From JANQKX01 sp039028695 (GTDB lineage: Bacteria > Pseudomonadota > Alphaproteobacteria > Kiloniellales > Kiloniellaceae), in the NCBI GenBank assembly GCA_039028695.1, contig JBCCHN010000023.1:1-55771 (forward strand): a DNA stretch of 55,771 nucleotides, read 5' to 3'. Position 1 is the stretch's first letter, and each line of letters starts with the position of its first letter. Made by a program: the position numbers and the translations under genes. The notes below the pieces were generated by a model that had not been told where the DNA came from, did not search any database, and was given only the letters and a program-made list of their open reading frames with translations. This document shows positions 23,334 through 32,419 of this stretch, piece after piece.

Positions 23334-25817
23334 CTATTCGGGTAGGTACTTTTCCGACCAGCACTCAGCCACGATACCGTTGGCCAAGAGGTTTTCAATC
23401 TCCTCCGCTCCGTATCCCAACCGCTTTAAGATTTGAACGCTGTGGGCGCCATACTTTGGCGCCGCGTCCGGAACCACAATCTCGGCCCTTTTTGGTCGGA
23501 CCGCGTTTGGGGCTACAAGATCGACCCAGCGCCCCATGGGGTGACGGTCGTGGCGTACGGTGCGGAAGCTGCCGTGGAAGAGCTTGAGGTCGTCCCGACT
23601 TTCTAACACCAAGGCGTCGTCGCGAGTCTGGTGGAGGGAACCCAGCGGGATAACAGCGCTTGATCCTTGGTTAAGCGCCTTCATCCAATGCTCAGCCGGG
23701 TGGGTCAGGAAACGCTCTTTGAGCCGCCGGGATAGCTCCTCATCGTCGCATCCGATGAGGTCGGCAAACTCAGAAGCGCGGGCGAGGGCTTTTTGCTGTT
23801 CGGTGGGGGCGGCGAAGAAAATCCACTGATCGGCCGCCTGGTAGCAATGATAAAAAGGTCCCCAGCCCTTGACGTCCCGGCCGGAGGGTTCGTCGAAGGG
23901 AGATCGGCCCTCGAAATCATACATGAAGGGGGCTTGGATGAGATTGCCGGCGGCGGCCAGGGAGGCGCGTGCGATGTCCCCTTTGCCACACTGTTGGCGT
24001 CGCAACAAAGCGGCACCCAGGCCGATGCAGGCACAAAAGCCTGTCAACACGTCAATGGTGCCGAAGTGGGCATGCTCTTCGGGAGTGGCCATGCCGCCAC
24101 CGAAGCGCAGCATCACGCCGGTAGCCGCCTGCGCCAAATCGTCGTAGCCCAAATGGTCGGACTTGGGGCCGCGCGCCGGGCCGCCGAAGGCATCCAGCTG
24201 GACCAGGATCTTGTCCGGCCATGATCTGGCAAGCTGGGCAGGTGATAGGCCCAAACTGTCCCTTTGCGCGTCCGAGCCATTGAAGGTGATGACATCCGCT
24301 TCTTCGATGAGGCGCTTTAGGATCGTGCGACCGTCATCCGTTGAAAGGTCGGCGAGGATGCTTTCCTTGCCCCGTTGAGCTTGAACGCCAAAGACCACCG
24401 TATTCCAAGGATCGACAGAGGGCTCGACTGGTTGCAGGTGCGTGACGGTCGCGCCGAAGCGGGCCAGAGTGGAGCCGATGGTGGGGCCGGCAATGACGTT
24501 GGTGAGGTCGAGGACCTTAAGCCCCGCGAGCCAGGGCGTCGTGGGCGCCGTCGCGGGTCCATTTGAGCGGCCCGTGCGGAGGCTCTCTTGGAGGATGGCG
24601 TCTAGGTCGACCTCTCCGCAGGGTCTTTTCTCCAACGCGGCGGCGCCGTCCGAGACGAGCCAAGACACGTTTCCCATTTGCTGCATTTGGCCATAGTTCG
24701 GGTCGGTGAGGTTCAGGATCAAACCGGATGCCAGGGCATGGGGATCGTGGAGCCAGTCGGCGGTGGAGCGTTGCGCTGTCGCCGGGGCTTTGGCCGTGCC
24801 GAAGAGGTCTTCCCACTCGTGGGAGGGGCGCGTCAGGAAGGCGTCTTTCATGGCAGACGACAGGCGTTCGCGGTCACGGGCGCCGACGGGATAATTGCGC
24901 AGGCTCCACGGTGCGGGCCAGTCCACGGTGTCCAGGTAGGCGGAGAAATCCGGCAAGTCGGCCAACAAGGACTCGAGCCCAAGAGTCTCAAGGACACGTC
25001 TGGGGTGGGAGGCAACCGATCCAGCCACGACATAGAAGCCACGCCCGTCGGCGCATTCGTAAGTCCGGTAAAAAGGATCCAAAAACTCAGACAGGGCCTC
25101 GAAGCTCAAGTTCATGGGCAAGCCTTCGGCCGCCCGGCGGTCCAACTCTACCTCGCGCGGCGACTTGTAGCGTTCCGGATAGTCCTCGATCTGCTCACAG
25201 TTATAAACCAGCCCCTCAAGCAAGGCCGAGGCCAGGGGGACTTCAATGTGATCGCCCCCTGAGTTGGCCCGAGCGGCGAGGGCAAAAAGGATCGACATGG
25301 CCCCGAAGGCGGCGGCATAGGCCGAGGCGAGGGTAAGGGGGGTGAAGGAGGGATTGATGCCCATCAAGCGACGATTGAGGCCCATGTCCGTGAACTGGCC
25401 GGTGCGTGCGGCGATGACGGCCTCCCATGCCGCGATATCCCGCAGGGTCTCGTCGCTGGACGCAAAGCCGGGCAGAGACAAATAGACGAGCTGATCGTTG
25501 AGGGCGCAGAGCGTGTCCGGGCCCAGGCCAAGCCTGTCCATAACGCTGGGCCGAAAGTTTTCGATCACAACGTCGGCACGCTGAATCAGCTCGATGGCCT
25601 TAGCCTTGTCAGCCTTTTCCTTAAGATTAAGGGACAGGTAATCCTTGCCACGAGACAGCATAGCAAAGGCGGGGTTGTCATAGCGCGGGCCGCCGGGCGG
25701 ATCGACCCGGATCACCTGAGCGCCCAGGTCAGCGAGTATCATTCCCACGAGAGGGCCGGTAAGGTAGTGGCCGAAATCAATGACACGAAGTCCGTCGAGC
25801 GCGCGCTTTTTATCCAT
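23334..25817 (-). CDS. Two-domain CaiB/BaiF family CoA-transferase
   Basis: The 827-residue protein is a tandem fusion of two class III CoA-transferase domains. The first begins LDGLRVIDFGHYLTGPLVGMILADLGA at about residue 7; the second begins LAGLKVLDLTNVIAGPTIGSTLARFGA at about 427, and both carry the RVDPP/HLQP type loop after the second strand. Single-domain enzymes are about 400 residues, so the length fits two fused copies. These enzymes move CoA between acyl groups such as succinyl-CoA, formyl-CoA or carnitinyl-CoA. ATG 25817 is chosen because the conserved domain begins immediately; the longer open frame overlaps the upstream gene. It is transcribed 20 bases after the dimethylformamidase-like gene, so the two form an operon. 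Confidence 0.88.
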   Translation of the reverse strand: MDKKRALDGLRVIDFGHYLTGPLVGMILADLGAQVIRVDPPGGPRYDNPAFAMLSRGKDYLSLNLKEKADKAKAIELIQRADVVIENFRPSVMDRLGLGPDTLCALNDQLVYLSLPGFASSDETLRDIAAWEAVIAARTGQFTDMGLNRRLMGINPSFTPLTLASAYAAAFGAMSILFALAARANSGGDHIEVPLASALLEGLVYNCEQIEDYPERYKSPREVELDRRAAEGLPMNLSFEALSEFLDPFYRTYECADGRGFYVVAGSVASHPRRVLETLGLESLLADLPDFSAYLDTVDWPAPWSLRNYPVGARDRERLSSAMKDAFLTRPSHEWEDLFGTAKAPATAQRSTADWLHDPHALASGLILNLTDPNYGQMQQMGNVSWLVSDGAAALEKRPCGEVDLDAILQESLRTGRSNGPATAPTTPWLAGLKVLDLTNVIAGPTIGSTLARFGATVTHLQPVEPSVDPWNTVVFGVQAQRGKESILADLSTDDGRTILKRLIEEADVITFNGSDAQRDSLGLSPAQLARSWPDKILVQLDAFGGPARGPKSDHLGYDDLAQAATGVMLRFGGGMATPEEHAHFGTIDVLTGFCACIGLGAALLRRQQCGKGDIARASLAAAGNLIQAPFMYDFEGRSPFDEPSGRDVKGWGPFYHCYQAADQWIFFAAPTEQQKALARASEFADLIGCDDEELSRRLKERFLTHPAEHWMKALNQGSSAVIPLGSLHQTRDDALVLESRDDLKLFHGSFRTVRHDRHPMGRWVDLVAPNAVRPKRAEIVVPDAAPKYGAHSVQILKRLGYGAEEIENLLANGIVAECWSEKYLPE

Positions 25818-25837
25818 CAACTGCTGTCCCGTGTTGG

Positions 25838-27571
25838 CTATTTCTTTTGTTCCGTGAAACACTGGAGAACGTTCTGTGTAATCTGTTGGATCTGGCTGTC
25901 GCCTCTGGCAAGACCCATGACCCACTCGCAGGTCCCGGCGGTAAAAACCTGGCCGGCGCCTTTGTGCCAATGGATCATCACCCCGTTTCCCCTTGCCGCA
26001 CGGGCGAGAGTCTTGGGGCTGGTATCGCCATAAAGTTCCCGTGCCGCCCAAGCGACCTCGCCATCACCGATGTAGTGCACCTCGCCCCAAATGCCGTAAT
26101 CCGCTTCAAGATTACTGGCCAAGCCGAGGCCCAGGATGGTGATGTCCGGCGAGGCGCCGTCCTGTCCTGTCGGGAAAGGCAGCCCGTCTCGGATTACATA
26201 ATCCAAGCCGTCCACTTCGTAGCCAAAGATGCGACTTTGGGCGCCGATAATGTCACCATAGCCAACCTGCGAGTCCTTAAAGACCCAATGGTCGGGACGG
26301 TAGATTATGAAGCCGCGGGCGCCCCGGCCGACGCAATTGCCCAGGCCCGCATAGATGCCGCGAAGCCCGCTGGCGCCAAAGGTTTGACAACCCGGCCAGT
26401 TGACCGCCTGGCTCTCCCACGCCCCGGTCAGCAGGTTTTGATCGGCCGTGCCCGCCACCGGGTCGGTTTTCAGGGCGTTGTATTTGTGGCAGACCTGGAG
26501 CCGGCCCTCGTCCTCCATCCGGACTTGCCAAAGAAAATTGCCGGCAAAGCGCGCAGCCCTGCCGCCGCCCTCGATCCATCGATCGACGGCCTGTCGCATG
26601 GCGGTCGACCAGTACTCGTCATGTCCCACAATTACGGCACAGCGATAATCAGCGAGGAGGTCTGGGTCCCTTTCCAAATCGTGAAGGGTCGCCAAGTCCA
26701 GATCGAAGCCCGCCTTTTCGGCCCAGTGGACAAAGTGACGTTCATAGCTGGCCCATCCCGCGGAGGCGTACTTTTTTGAATAACCGTGGGCATAGGCCCA
26801 TTCCATGTAAGGATAGCGAACCATTTCGCCGGGCTTGGGGGGCTGGTTTGGTATGGTACGCGGGGCGCCCTTGGGTAACTTGCAAAAGCCCCGTGTCCAA
26901 GGGCGTTGCAAGGAGAGTTGTGGGGAAAACTGATCGCCGCTTTTGCCGGTGATGCCTTCATAGGCGTTGGAGCCACCCCAGCAGTTGTAGGCCACCCAGG
27001 TGGGAGTAGAACAGAGCAGCAGCAGAGGTGCCTTGCGCGCACCGTGGCGCACGAGGATCAGGTGATGCTCCTCCACGGATTCGGCGGCGCTGTGGGCTCT
27101 CAAGGTAATGAGGTATCCGCCGGGCGGCCAATCCGATCCGATGGTGATCTCGAGGGCGACGGGCCAGGTGCAGCCAGCGGCCGAGCAGTCCTCAGGGCTG
27201 TCATGGTATGTGCCGGCAAGGGCTAGCCATTGGGCCATGGGGTGATAGGCTGCACCGTCATGGCCCACCTCCACGTCGTAGGACTTTGCCGTGGTGCTAA
27301 CCCGGAGTCCGACAGTGTCCCCGGGGCGGTAGCTCAGGGCGTCGGTATAGGCCCAGATTTCCAGAATGGCGTGATCGCGCGCCGGACCGATATAATAATT
27401 GTCATGGATATGCTGAGCCCGTCTGCGCGTCTGGCCCCGTCTGTGCGTCTGGCCCCGTCTGTGCGTCTGGCCCCGTCTGTGCGTCTGGCCCCGTCTGCGC
27501 GTCCAGCCCCGTGGCGGTGATCCGCTTTGGAGAGACCGATCGGAATGGTCGTCAGACATGGGACCCGCCAT
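25838..27571 (-). CDS. N,N-dimethylformamidase large-subunit-like protein
   Basis: The 577-residue protein matches the C-terminal catalytic part of the DMFase beta subunit family, recalled from segments such as STPTWVAYNCWGGSNAYEG, AYAHGYSKKYASAG, HDEYWSTAMRQAVDRWI, GGGRAARFAGNFLWQVR and MIHWHKGAGQVFTAGTCEW. DMFases hydrolyse formamides to amine plus formate using an iron site; homologues may act on other amides. Residues 20-52 are an arginine-rich stretch encoded by five 18-base repeats, with no usable start codon after it, so it belongs to the protein. ATG 27559 is an alternative start. The gene lies between DUF6356 and the CoA-transferase on the same strand. No small subunit gene is seen beside it. 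Confidence 0.75.
   Translation of the reverse strand: MAGPMSDDHSDRSLQSGSPPRGWTRRRGQTHRRGQTHRRGQTHRRGQTRRRAQHIHDNYYIGPARDHAILEIWAYTDALSYRPGDTVGLRVSTTAKSYDVEVGHDGAAYHPMAQWLALAGTYHDSPEDCSAAGCTWPVALEITIGSDWPPGGYLITLRAHSAAESVEEHHLILVRHGARKAPLLLLCSTPTWVAYNCWGGSNAYEGITGKSGDQFSPQLSLQRPWTRGFCKLPKGAPRTIPNQPPKPGEMVRYPYMEWAYAHGYSKKYASAGWASYERHFVHWAEKAGFDLDLATLHDLERDPDLLADYRCAVIVGHDEYWSTAMRQAVDRWIEGGGRAARFAGNFLWQVRMEDEGRLQVCHKYNALKTDPVAGTADQNLLTGAWESQAVNWPGCQTFGASGLRGIYAGLGNCVGRGARGFIIYRPDHWVFKDSQVGYGDIIGAQSRIFGYEVDGLDYVIRDGLPFPTGQDGASPDITILGLGLASNLEADYGIWGEVHYIGDGEVAWAARELYGDTSPKTLARAARGNGVMIHWHKGAGQVFTAGTCEWVMGLARGDSQIQQITQNVLQCFTEQKK
27421..27510. repeat. Five tandem 18-bp repeats inside the DMFase-like gene
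   Basis: The unit GTCTGYGCGTCTGGCCCC is repeated five times without gaps; the second to fourth copies are identical and the outer two differ by one to three bases. Eighteen bases is six codons, so copy-number change keeps the frame. On the coding (minus) strand each unit gives an Arg-Arg-Gly-Gln-Thr-His-like hexapeptide near the N-terminus. Confidence 0.95.
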
Positions 27572-27722
27572 TTCAGGACTCGCCGTTTTTGGCCGAGCCG
27601 AAACGCTATCCCAATTCGCCCGGAAACAGGTAGTCGATTCTGATCAGAGGCTCATGTTTCTTGGCTGGCCCGATCCAAAAATGGGGCCGAAGGGCCGGAA
27701 AAGCTCGCCATTGACGAGGGGC

Positions 27723-27995
27723 TTAGCGGGAAACGGGTTGAACCAGGGGATCGGGCGATGGCTTGCCAGCAGGCGCGCCGTCAGATTGCCGGTGGCGGTT
27801 GGCGACCATGCGGTCGTGCAATTGGGTGATGGCACGGCTGCCGGTCTTTTCAAAGAGGAACGGCAGGAGCGCATGGGCAAAGCAAGCCAGGCTTGCCAAC
27901 AAAAGGCGCCAGCCGAAGCTTCCCGCCATGGCCATGTGCTGGCCATAGCTTTCGCCGACGGAAGCGGGATGATCGGTGAAGAGTTTTTTCCACAT
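27723..27995 (-). CDS. DUF6356 family small membrane protein
   Basis: The 90-residue protein begins MWKKLFTDHPASVGESYGQHM, the characteristic start of the alphaproteobacterial DUF6356 family, with a hydrophobic segment around residues 28-50 (GWRLLLASLACFAHALLPFLFE) and RAITQLHDRM after it. Function is unknown; the family is a conserved one-pass membrane protein. It is the most upstream gene of the minus-strand run (DUF6356, DMFase-like, CoA-transferase), with a 151-base gap before the next. Its start faces the second Lrp gene across 112 bases. Confidence 0.75.
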   Translation of the reverse strand: MWKKLFTDHPASVGESYGQHMAMAGSFGWRLLLASLACFAHALLPFLFEKTGSRAITQLHDRMVANRHRQSDGAPAGKPSPDPLVQPVSR

Positions 27996-28050
27996 AAGGA
28001 GAGAGTCTAAGTCAGATTCCTTGAAAAATGTTTTTAAAGTCGACGGATTA

Positions 28051-28078
28051 TTGACAATTTTAGAGAAAAAATTACTAT
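28051..28078 (+). promoter_or_regulatory. Sigma-70-type promoter of the second Lrp/AsnC gene
   Basis: TTGACA (28051-28056), 16 bases, then TACTAT (28073-28078), in an AT-rich gap between divergent genes. Transcription would start near 28085, 20-odd bases before the TTG start codon, with TAGGA at 28094-28098 as a possible ribosome binding site. Confidence 0.65.
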
Positions 28079-28107
28079 AAAACTCATAATAAATAGGAAA
28101 TTTTACC

Positions 28108-28569
28108 TTGGATCAGATAGATCGAAAAATCCTGTTCTGGCTGCAGCAGGATTCCACCCTTTCGGTATCAGAGCTTGGGGAGCGGGTTGGCCTGTCGTCC
28201 ACGCCCTGTTGGCGGCGCATTCAGGCGCTGGAGAAAGCCGGCGTCATTGAGCGGAGGGTGGCCCTGTTGGACCCGGATAAGATGAACCTTGGCGTGACGG
28301 TATTTGTACGCCTGAAAACGAGTCAGCACAGCAAAGATTGGCTCGACCAGTTTGCTAAAGCCGTATCACAAATTCCTGAAGTGGTTGAATTTTATCGAAT
28401 GAGTGGCGATATAGATTATCTCTTGAGAATCGTCGTGCCGGACATCAGCGGCTATGACGCGGTCTACAAGAGACTCATCGCTTCAGCGGACTTCTCGGAT
28501 GTAAGCGCCAACTTTGCCATGGAACGGATCAAACATACCACCGCGCTGCCGGTTGACTATGTCGACTAG
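28108..28569 (+). CDS. Lrp/AsnC family transcriptional regulator
   Basis: The 153-residue protein has canonical Lrp length: a helix-turn-helix at residues 1-60 (MDQIDRKILFWLQQDSTLS, then GLSSTPCWRRIQALEKAGVI) and a RAM/AsnC ligand domain with EVVEFYRMSGDIDYLLRIVV and a C-terminal SANFAMERIKHTTALPV. It would bind DNA as a dimer or octamer and respond to an amino acid. The start is TTG 28108, since the conserved MDQIDRKIL begins there and no ATG is near. It is divergent from the DUF6356/DMFase-like/CoA-transferase run and, as many Lrp genes regulate their neighbour, is a candidate regulator of it. Confidence 0.9.
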   Translation: MDQIDRKILFWLQQDSTLSVSELGERVGLSSTPCWRRIQALEKAGVIERRVALLDPDKMNLGVTVFVRLKTSQHSKDWLDQFAKAVSQIPEVVEFYRMSGDIDYLLRIVVPDISGYDAVYKRLIASADFSDVSANFAMERIKHTTALPVDYVD

Positions 28570-28735
28570 GATAAGGGCTTCGATCGGCCGCAGGGCGTCG
28601 GTTCATGGGGTTCTTAGCCGGGAAAGGCCCTTTACCAGACTCGGCTGGTGGCGCCATAGAAGGGCTTGCAAATGAACGATAAATCCAGCGCCGGCGCGCC
28701 TATCAGCGCCTTAGGGATTTAGAATGGGCCCGTGA

Positions 28736-30544
28736 ATGTACCTGTCTCATTTTGGCATTCGTGAAAAGCCGTTCTCGATTACGCCGGATCCCCGCTATCT
28801 TTATATGAGCAAGGGGCATCAGGAAGCCCTGGCGCATCTTCTCTATGGTATCAGCGAGGGTGGGGGCTTTGTCCTGCTGACCGGCGAGGTGGGGACCGGC
28901 AAGACGTCCCTGTGCCGCTGCTTGCTGGAGCAGCTGCCCGATCAAGTTGACCTGGCGCTGATCTTGAACCCGCGGCTTAGTGAAGTGGAGCTGTTGGCGA
29001 GCATTTGCGACGAACTGGGCATTGATCAAGGCCCAAACCCGGACGCCAATCGGGGCAGCTTAAAAAATCTAACCGACCGCCTGAACCAATTTTTATTGGC
29101 CCGTCACGCCAAGGGCCGCCAGGTGGTGGTGATGATCGACGAGGCGCAAAATCTGGCGCCGGAGGTCTTGGAGCTGATCCGTCTGCTGACCAACCTGGAA
29201 ACCGATAAGACCAAACTGCTGCAGTTTATTCTGGTGGGTCAGCCGGAGCTTTTGGATGTTTTGAACCGGCGGGATCTTCGCCAGCTGTTGCAGCGGGTGA
29301 CGGCGCGCTATCACTTGATGCCCCTCACCGGACCAGAGTGCGAGGCCTATATCAAGTATCGCTTGGCTGTTGTCGGCTTGACACAATCGCTTTTTAGTCC
29401 GGCTGCTGTCGATTTGATCTTTCGAGCCAGCAGCGGTGTTCCCCGTTTGATTAATCTGATCTGCGATCGCTGCCTTTTGGGGGCCTTTGCTCAGAACCTC
29501 CATCGGGTGGACAAGAAAATTGCCCGACGAGCGGTGGACGAGGTGTCCGGGTGGACGCCCCAGAAAGTTATCTTCGGCCGATGGAAACCGGCGGCCATAG
29601 CGGCGAGCCTGGTCTTTGGATTTGTCATCCTGGGCGTTGCTTATCAGGTCGCGGAATCCCAATCCAATCCGTCACCCCGGCAAACGGCCATTTTTTTGCC
29701 GGTGCCCGAGCCCTCGATTGCCGAGGAAACAGCGGCCGCACTAACAGCATCCCTGAAGCAGACAGAGATCGTCAAAAGGCCGCGGCGCGCCTTTTCCGAC
29801 CCGCAGGCTGGGGAGGCGGAAACGCCTGACTTGGAGGCGGAGCGGGCTGCAACGACCCTCGTCCCGGAGCGACAATTGGGCGAGGTGCTCAAGAAAGGGG
29901 ATGCGGGTCACAGTTTGGAAAAGGCCTTGCACGGGCTATTCGACCTGTGGGGTCGGAACTATTGGGTCTTGCCGGGCTTAACGGCCTGCGACCGGGCGGT
30001 GCGGGCTGGGCTGGATTGTTACCGGGGCAACAATGGTTGGGCCGGCTTGGTCGGCCTTAATCGACCGGCGCTGGTTTCCCTTTTCGGCAACAGTGGTCGG
30101 CAGGTCCATGCCTTGGTGCGAAGTATCGATGGCGACCGGGTCACCCTTGGGGTGAATGATCAGACCATCGAGAGCACCAAGGAGGAATTGGCCGCCTACT
30201 GGTCCGGCGAGTACCTGCTGTTCTGGCAGCCCCCGCCTGCTTTCAAGCGAGCCTTGCAAATGGGCGTATCCGGGCCGGATGTGGTATGGCTGAAGGAGCA
30301 GTTGCATCAGACGACTCTGGCCGCTCAAGCCAACGCCAATGTTGACGGGGAGCCGGACCCTACGAAATCAACAGGTCAACGTTTCGATCAACGCCTGCAC
30401 GAGGCGGTGACAGCCTTTCAAGAGGCCCATGCTTTACGGGCTGACGGCGTGGTCGGCGTGCCCACGATCATTCATCTCAACTCTCAAAGGGCCTTGGGGG
30501 AGGTTCCTCTTTTGACTTCCCCGGTGTCTGTCCGGTCGCGGTGA
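28736..30544 (+). CDS. gspA: GspA/ExeA-like AAA ATPase with peptidoglycan-binding domain
   Basis: The 602-residue protein begins MYLSHFGIREKPFSITPDPRYLY, standard for ExeA/GspA. The AAA domain has Walker A GEVGTGKTS (50-58) and Walker B VVVMIDEA (130-137). One membrane helix lies at about 285-300, and the C-terminal half includes a GspA-type domain (WGRNYWVLPGLTACDRA) and a peptidoglycan-binding repeat (about 505-590, with FQEAHALRADGVVG). In type II secretion, ExeA with ExeB inserts the secretin through the cell wall. The gspB gene starts 10 bases later. No gspC-M gene is in the window, so this pair is an orphan locally. An upstream 16-codon frame at 28672-28722 has no support as a gene. Confidence 0.88.
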   Translation: MYLSHFGIREKPFSITPDPRYLYMSKGHQEALAHLLYGISEGGGFVLLTGEVGTGKTSLCRCLLEQLPDQVDLALILNPRLSEVELLASICDELGIDQGPNPDANRGSLKNLTDRLNQFLLARHAKGRQVVVMIDEAQNLAPEVLELIRLLTNLETDKTKLLQFILVGQPELLDVLNRRDLRQLLQRVTARYHLMPLTGPECEAYIKYRLAVVGLTQSLFSPAAVDLIFRASSGVPRLINLICDRCLLGAFAQNLHRVDKKIARRAVDEVSGWTPQKVIFGRWKPAAIAASLVFGFVILGVAYQVAESQSNPSPRQTAIFLPVPEPSIAEETAAALTASLKQTEIVKRPRRAFSDPQAGEAETPDLEAERAATTLVPERQLGEVLKKGDAGHSLEKALHGLFDLWGRNYWVLPGLTACDRAVRAGLDCYRGNNGWAGLVGLNRPALVSLFGNSGRQVHALVRSIDGDRVTLGVNDQTIESTKEELAAYWSGEYLLFWQPPPAFKRALQMGVSGPDVVWLKEQLHQTTLAAQANANVDGEPDPTKSTGQRFDQRLHEAVTAFQEAHALRADGVVGVPTIIHLNSQRALGEVPLLTSPVSVRSR

Positions 30545-30554
30545 AGGGCTTGAT

Positions 30555-31517
30555 ATGTCGTATATCCTGAAAGCCTTAAAACGCTCCCAGCAAGAAAGGG
30601 ATCTGGGCCAGATACCGACCCTGCAGGCAACTTATGAGCCGGCGCCGACACCCGACGGGCGGCCGTTGAAAAAAATCGGCTTGTTGGTCGTCCTCAATCT
30701 GGCCGTCGTCGCTGTCGGGCTTTGGGTGTGGGATCAGGGCTTCCTGAGGAATCATGCAGCTCATCAGAGCCAAACGGCTCGGCAGGCAGCGACTGTCGAA
30801 ACCACGGACAATGACCGAACGGACCCGGCACTGTCTACTGAACAACGCGTATCAGATCCGAACGCCGCAAAGATCAGCCAGACGCAAGACTTGCCGCCAG
30901 GGGATGGAGAGGTCGAAGCAGTCGTGATGCAAGAGACCGCTGTTGCAGCGGAACCTGACATTCCATCTCCCATTTCCGTGGAACAGGCCGACCCCTTCGC
31001 CGCTTTGGGTGCCGCGGATAAAGTGATTGAGCAGGGGCAGAGCAATACGACCCTTTATGCCGCGGTGGCCGCCTATCCGCCGGTCCAGCCGTTGCCGCTT
31101 GAGGTCGAGCCGACCCAGGCGGAGGAGAATGCGACAGAGGGCGTGGTGGAGGCAATTGCGCCCGAGCCTATTTTTCCTGACACCACAGAGCCTCTAGCGC
31201 CCGCGGCCCCGTCGCCCTTGCCCACTCAAGAGGTCGCCGCCTTGCCCGAGGTGACGGTCGATGAAGAGGCCAACGGGCCCTATGGATCCGTACCCCACAT
31301 CAAGACCTTGCCCCGACATTTCCAATTGTCCCTGCCGGATATCCAAATTTCGTTGCATGTCTATGATGATCAGCCGGCGCGACGCTTTGTCCGGATCAAC
31401 CGGCGAAAGGTTGGTGAAGGGGAGGAAGTGGGCGAAGGGCTGCAGTTGGATGCGATCACACCGCGGGGCTTGGTCCTCTCCTTCGAGGGTCAGCAGTTTC
31501 GAATGGACAGCTTGTAG
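30555..31517 (+). CDS. gspB: GspB/ExeB-like type II secretion assembly protein
   Basis: The 320-residue protein opens MSYILKALKRSQQERDLGQIPTL, the conserved GspB/PulB N-terminus, followed by a membrane helix (41-58), a long acidic, proline-rich periplasmic linker (about 60-240) and a C-terminal GspB domain (about 255-320: LSLPDIQISLHVYDD, then RFVRINRRKVGEGE and GLVLSFEGQQFRM). It partners with GspA to assemble the secretin. The GspA-GspB order and 10-base spacing support a shared operon. The linker is longer than in enteric homologues. Confidence 0.85.
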   Translation: MSYILKALKRSQQERDLGQIPTLQATYEPAPTPDGRPLKKIGLLVVLNLAVVAVGLWVWDQGFLRNHAAHQSQTARQAATVETTDNDRTDPALSTEQRVSDPNAAKISQTQDLPPGDGEVEAVVMQETAVAAEPDIPSPISVEQADPFAALGAADKVIEQGQSNTTLYAAVAAYPPVQPLPLEVEPTQAEENATEGVVEAIAPEPIFPDTTEPLAPAAPSPLPTQEVAALPEVTVDEEANGPYGSVPHIKTLPRHFQLSLPDIQISLHVYDDQPARRFVRINRRKVGEGEEVGEGLQLDAITPRGLVLSFEGQQFRMDSL

Positions 31518-31586
31518 CTGAGGTTTCCGCTGAATCATTGGTGAAGGGAACCATGCAACGCGCCTTTAAATTAGGAGTGGGCGGGG

Positions 31587-32297
31587 ATGAGCGAAAAGAC
31601 GTTGGCGGGTGTTTTCCTTTTCGATGCCTTAGATGAGGCCGAGCGGCAAAAAATCGAACGACTATGTGCTTGGCGCTGGGTGAAAAGCGGGCAGCAAATT
31701 GTTCGGGCCGGTAGTCCGAGCCGAGAGGTCTTTTTTGTCATCGAGGGGCGTGCTCAGGTGGTCAACTTTTCCCTTTCCGGTAAAGAGATCGCCTTTGCTT
31801 CTTTGTCTGCGGGTGACTGTTTTGGCGAGCTGGCAGCCCTCGACGGCAATCCGCGCTCGGCAAGCGTGGTGGCGGCGGAAAAAACCTTTCTGGCGGTTTT
31901 GCCCTCATCCCACTTCATTGACCTGTTGCAGCGCCGGGTGGAGGTAACTTTTAAAGTATTGGATGGCCTCGCCCGGATGGTGCGCAGCGGAGACTCCAGG
32001 ATCATGGAGTTGAGCACTTTGGCCGCCTCGCAACGGGTATATGCGGAAATCTTGCGCATGGCCGTGCGGGACACGGCGGTGCCGGACCTTTGGGTCGTGC
32101 GTCCCCTGCCGCCCTTGCGAGAAATCGCGAGCCGAGTGAGCACAACCCGTGAAACCGTGGCCCGGGCCATGGGCCAAATCTATGCTTCGGGACTGGTGAA
32201 GCGAAAAGGCCGCAATCTCTACCTGATGGACCGAGAACAGCTTGAATCGAAAATAGACGATTTGAAGGTCGCGGTGGCGGACAGTCTACCGAGCTGA
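31587..32297 (+). CDS. Crp/Fnr family transcriptional regulator
   Basis: The 236-residue protein has a cyclic-nucleotide-binding-like sensor domain (about residues 10-125, with SAGDCFGELAALDGNPRSASVVA matching the Crp phosphate-binding loop FGELAL-x-RSA), a dimerisation helix and a C-terminal winged helix (REIASRVSTTRETVARAMGQIYASGLVKRKG). FGELA with the following arginine and serine suggests real nucleotide binding; there are no FNR-type N-terminal cysteines. It lies alone between gspB and an enoyl-CoA hydratase gene, each gap about 70-120 bases. Confidence 0.9.
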   Translation: MSEKTLAGVFLFDALDEAERQKIERLCAWRWVKSGQQIVRAGSPSREVFFVIEGRAQVVNFSLSGKEIAFASLSAGDCFGELAALDGNPRSASVVAAEKTFLAVLPSSHFIDLLQRRVEVTFKVLDGLARMVRSGDSRIMELSTLAASQRVYAEILRMAVRDTAVPDLWVVRPLPPLREIASRVSTTRETVARAMGQIYASGLVKRKGRNLYLMDREQLESKIDDLKVAVADSLPS

Positions 32298-32419
32298 TGG
32301 CTCTTTAACGGCAATTCGGGCAAGCGCGCAGATAACCCCTTGCCCAAGGGCTGGGATTTTGCGAGATCCTTAGCCGAAAGCTTCGCACCTCCATGCCAAC
32401 CATGCCGAAGGAAATCTGG

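Noticed and set aside
25818..26051. Longer start for the CoA-transferase
   Set aside because: The added 78 residues are antisense-like, overlap the DMFase-like gene and lack family similarity.
28672..28722. A 16-codon frame upstream of gspA as a leader peptide
   Set aside because: No regulatory codon bias or attenuator structure; likely chance.
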